Positions 62,122 to 64,000 of a stretch of 64,000 nt of DNA are shown here, in pieces. Made by a program: the position numbers and the translations under genes. The DNA is taken from NCBI RefSeq assembly GCF_900114605.1, contig NZ_FOTP01000002.1, forward strand, positions 310,001 through 374,000, read 5' to 3'. Below the pieces are notes generated by a model, which saw only the letters and a list, made by a program, of their open reading frames with translations, made no database searches and was not told the DNA's origin. Numbering within the stretch: the first letter of the stretch is position 1; the number at the start of each line of letters is the position of its first letter. Source of the stretch: Bradyrhizobium sp. NFR13. GTDB taxonomy: Bacteria > Pseudomonadota > Alphaproteobacteria > Rhizobiales > Xanthobacteraceae.

Positions 62122-62400
62122 GCCGGCAATTGAGCAGGGCTGTAGGTGCGGTCAATGCAATTACGGGTTTAACCTAACCGATCAACCTTACCGGCAGAAT
62201 GTGCGCATGATTGTCGGTAGCTAGTCACGTTACGGCGCGACGATACCGTGCTTTACCGCCAGCTCACTCCGCGTCGCCAGCGCTGCGCGCCGGGGCTATG
62301 CTTGCTGTGGGCGCGCAAATTGTCGCCGACGCCACGACGCAATTTTAACAGAATGCATGCTCACATTCAGTGTCGTTCGGTCGATGCAATGGAGCAGGCA

Positions 62401-62526
62401 ATGGCACGCAATTTCGGCGTTCCCCGACAGTTCCGCCCGCGGGCGCAGGCGCCGGTCTGGCCGCTATGGGTGATGGCTTTCGCGGTCGTCACCGTGATCA
62501 ATGCAGCGACATTCCTTCCGCACTAG
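62401..62526 (+). CDS. 41-residue single-span membrane peptide
   Basis: MARNFGVPRQFRPRAQAPVW and one helix (PLWVMAFAVVTVINAATFL). GGAG-CAGGCA precedes the ATG. Basic N-terminus inside, helix at the C-terminal end. Unrecognised. Confidence 0.5.
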   Translation: MARNFGVPRQFRPRAQAPVWPLWVMAFAVVTVINAATFLPH

Positions 62527-62770
62527 CGGGAGCAGGTGGCTGCTCACTCGACGCTGCAGCATTCGGCAGGCGCCATGACCCGAGCACATAGAGCTTCATG
62601 CTGTTCTGGAAGCGCGACGTGACGGCGGTGAAGATCGCTTGGGGATGTTCGGCCCAGATCGCGATCTGGTAGAGCGTCACGATCAGGTGGCCATCGCGAA
62701 ACCTGTACTCTCCCGCACCGGTGATCCCGCCGCAATCCGTCCTTGAAACGTCCATCTCCATCCCCAGCAT
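62498..62770 (-). CDS. Hypothetical protein overlapping a small membrane gene
   Basis: Up to 90 residues; start uncertain (several ATGs within 12 codons). Sequence GGITGAGEYRFRDGHLIVTLYQIAIW and TAVTSRFQNSMKLYVLGSWRL has protein character. The last 29 bp overlap the convergent peptide at 62401. Unrecognised; could be partly spurious. Confidence 0.45.
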   Translation of the reverse strand: MLGMEMDVSRTDCGGITGAGEYRFRDGHLIVTLYQIAIWAEHPQAIFTAVTSRFQNSMKLYVLGSWRLPNAAASSEQPPAPASAEGMSLH

Positions 62771-62961
62771 CCCGCCGCAAGAGTCCCGCCAGGAATCGCG
62801 TCAGCGCGCTCCGCTATCAAATCCAAATCATGCGCGATCGTTCAACTAACAAATAGTTGAAACGGACGGGGAGCGAGTTGCGGAAATTAATCTCCGTTAG
62901 CGGCGGAGCACAAATTCAAAACAAACAGCGGCGGGGATTTTAAAAATCACCATGTATCGCT

Positions 62962-63114
62962 GTGCCCAACGAGAATGCCGGGGGCTTTGTGGTGATTGCG
63001 ACCTTGTTGTTGCTGAGTGTCGTTGCCGGTGTCGGCGGCCTGCTGGTGCAGGTCTATCGCTGGCGCCAGGACGTGCTGTACGGCCCGTATATCCGCCGCG
63101 AGTGGCGGGATTGA
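62962..63114 (+). CDS. 50-residue membrane peptide
   Basis: GTG start, the only one after an upstream stop. One helix (FVVIATLLLLSVVAGVGGLLV) and a basic/aromatic C-terminus (YRWRQDVLYGPYIRREWRD) that should lie in the cytoplasm. A 10-bp inverted repeat follows. Unrecognised. Confidence 0.5.
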   Translation: MPNENAGGFVVIATLLLLSVVAGVGGLLVQVYRWRQDVLYGPYIRREWRD

Positions 63115-63140
63115 TCGTGCACGGCGCAACTTGAGGGAGA

Positions 63141-63161
63141 ACACCGCGCGCCGCGCGGTGT
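63141..63161. terminator. Inverted repeat after the 50-residue gene
   Basis: ACACCGCGCG and its exact complement with a 1-nt centre. No T-tract; candidate terminator only. Confidence 0.35.
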
Positions 63162-63344
63162 GTGCAGCGCGAGATGATCACCCGTTGGACGGGTCAAAAG
63201 ACGACATTCTCTGTTTACCATACCGGGGCTCTCCCCATTTCCGCCGCGATCCGGCTGCGATATATTCACCACTTGATGCGGAAGTGGGCCGCATCGGGAT
63301 TTTGGCCGTGGGGATGCCCGAAGATGGGCAGGCGGCCGCTGGAA

Positions 63345-64000
63345 TGGTATTGGGGCGTATGGGGATTCGTGGGTCAAACCGACTCGGCCAGGCTGTTCAG
63401 GCAGCAGCGGCCATCAGCGCCTGTCTGGCGCTGGCCAATTGTTCCTCCTCCACCACCAGCTTCAGCCGCCTCGATCCGAAATATGGCGTCTCGAGCAGTC
63501 CTCGGGTCGTCGGGATGGGCGAGCCGGTTCCCAAGGGCGGCGGCACCTACCGTATCGGCAAGCCCTACACCGTCGCCGGCAAGCTCTATGTGCCGGAAGA
63601 AAACATCAATTACCGCGCTGAAGGCATCGCCTCCTGGTATGGCGACGCGTTCCATGGCCGTCTGACGGCCAATGGCGAAGTGTTCGACATGGCCTCGCTC
63701 ACCGCGGCCCATCCGACGCTGCCGATCCCGAGCTATGCCCGTGTGACCAACGTCTATAACGGCAAGTCGCTGATCGTGCGCGTCAACGATCGTGGCCCGT
63801 ATCACGGCAACCGCCTGATCGACGTCTCGAACAAGGCCGCCGAACTGCTCGAATTCAAGGGTAACGGCACCGCCAAGGTTCGCGTCGAATATGTCGGCCG
63901 TGCGCCGCTGGAAGGGTCGGACGATCGCCAGCTCGTTGCCACGTTGCGCACCGGTGAGCCGGCACCGTCGCCATCGCTGGTGCGTGTCGCCTCGGCGCGC
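63345..64000 (+). CDS. rlpA: RlpA-type septal lipoprotein, cut by right edge
   Basis: Start at 63345 or 63360 (longer options exist at 63315). A signal and lipobox (LALANC) anchor it in the outer membrane. Then the double-psi barrel: EGIASWYGDAFHGRLTANGE, FDMASLTAAHPTLPIPSYARV, VRVNDRGPYHGNRLIDVSNK, with the His and Asp used by lytic transglycosylases of this family. It would cut peptidoglycan without stem peptides at division. The C-terminal (often SPOR) part lies beyond the window. Confidence 0.9.

Noticed and set aside
1-64000. CRISPR arrays, insertion sequences, phage genes, rRNA
   Set aside because: No spaced direct repeats, transposase motifs, integrase or rRNA-like sequence were noticed; this was by eye, so small relics may be missed.

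Overview
The window looks like chromosome of a Nitrobacteraceae/Bradyrhizobiaceae alphaproteobacterium (Bradyrhizobium, Rhodopseudomonas, Afipia or Tardiphaga type). The basis is high G+C, an acdS gene with a divergent Lrp-type regulator, FixK/FixJ-type regulators, many DUF-type secreted proteins common in this family, and dense TTGAT-N4-ATCAA (FNR/FixK) boxes. No insertion sequence, phage gene, CRISPR array or rRNA was seen. The only RNA gene recognised is tRNA-Ser(UGA) on the minus strand at 60.7-60.8 kb.

Layout. 0-6.4 kb: truncated acdR-like regulator, acdS (ACC deaminase), periplasmic cyclohexadienyl dehydratase (pheC), DUF2147 protein, an amidase and a 2-hydroxyacid dehydrogenase. 6.6-13.4 kb: ordinary chromosome with small secreted, membrane or zinc-ribbon proteins, a LysR regulator and an Omp25/31-type barrel. 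13.7-15.5 kb: a lone polytopic membrane protein of surface-glycan type.

16.4-55.8 kb is the striking part. I count twelve FNR/FixK boxes (six perfect, six with one mismatch) in about 39 kb, nearly all intergenic; reading by eye I found none in the flanks. If the box is centred near -41.5, predicted leaders are mostly 18-65 nt. Four boxes sit between divergent genes. The genes behind them are: HD protein, Ca2+/H+ antiporter, GNAT, AI-2E-type permease; a DUF3141 (PHA-synthase-like)-pta-ackA-fabI operon with a facing MaoC hydratase and a two-subunit CoA transferase; several alpha/beta hydrolases, including an 835-residue protein with two hydrolase domains; a K+ channel; a fixK-like gene divergent from a fixJ-like response regulator; DUF1275 and SulP permeases; PPK2; a DUF3302-HlyD pair; secreted DUF2092, DUF3300 and DUF2950 proteins; a sensor kinase; and a pflB-pflA-antiporter-focA fermentation operon. 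The simplest reading is a low-oxygen regulon gathered in one place: pyruvate formate-lyase gives acetyl-CoA and formate, FocA exports formate, Pta-AckA yields ATP, and the hydrolases, CoA transferase, MaoC, FabI and DUF3141 proteins may handle a polyester or acyl storage pool. That last link is inference.

56-64 kb: small membrane genes, a probable broken small membrane gene (in-frame TGA), acyltransferase-3 and another glycan-type membrane protein, tRNA-Ser, an Ala/Lys-rich basic protein, small hypotheticals, and an RlpA-type lipoprotein cut by the right edge.
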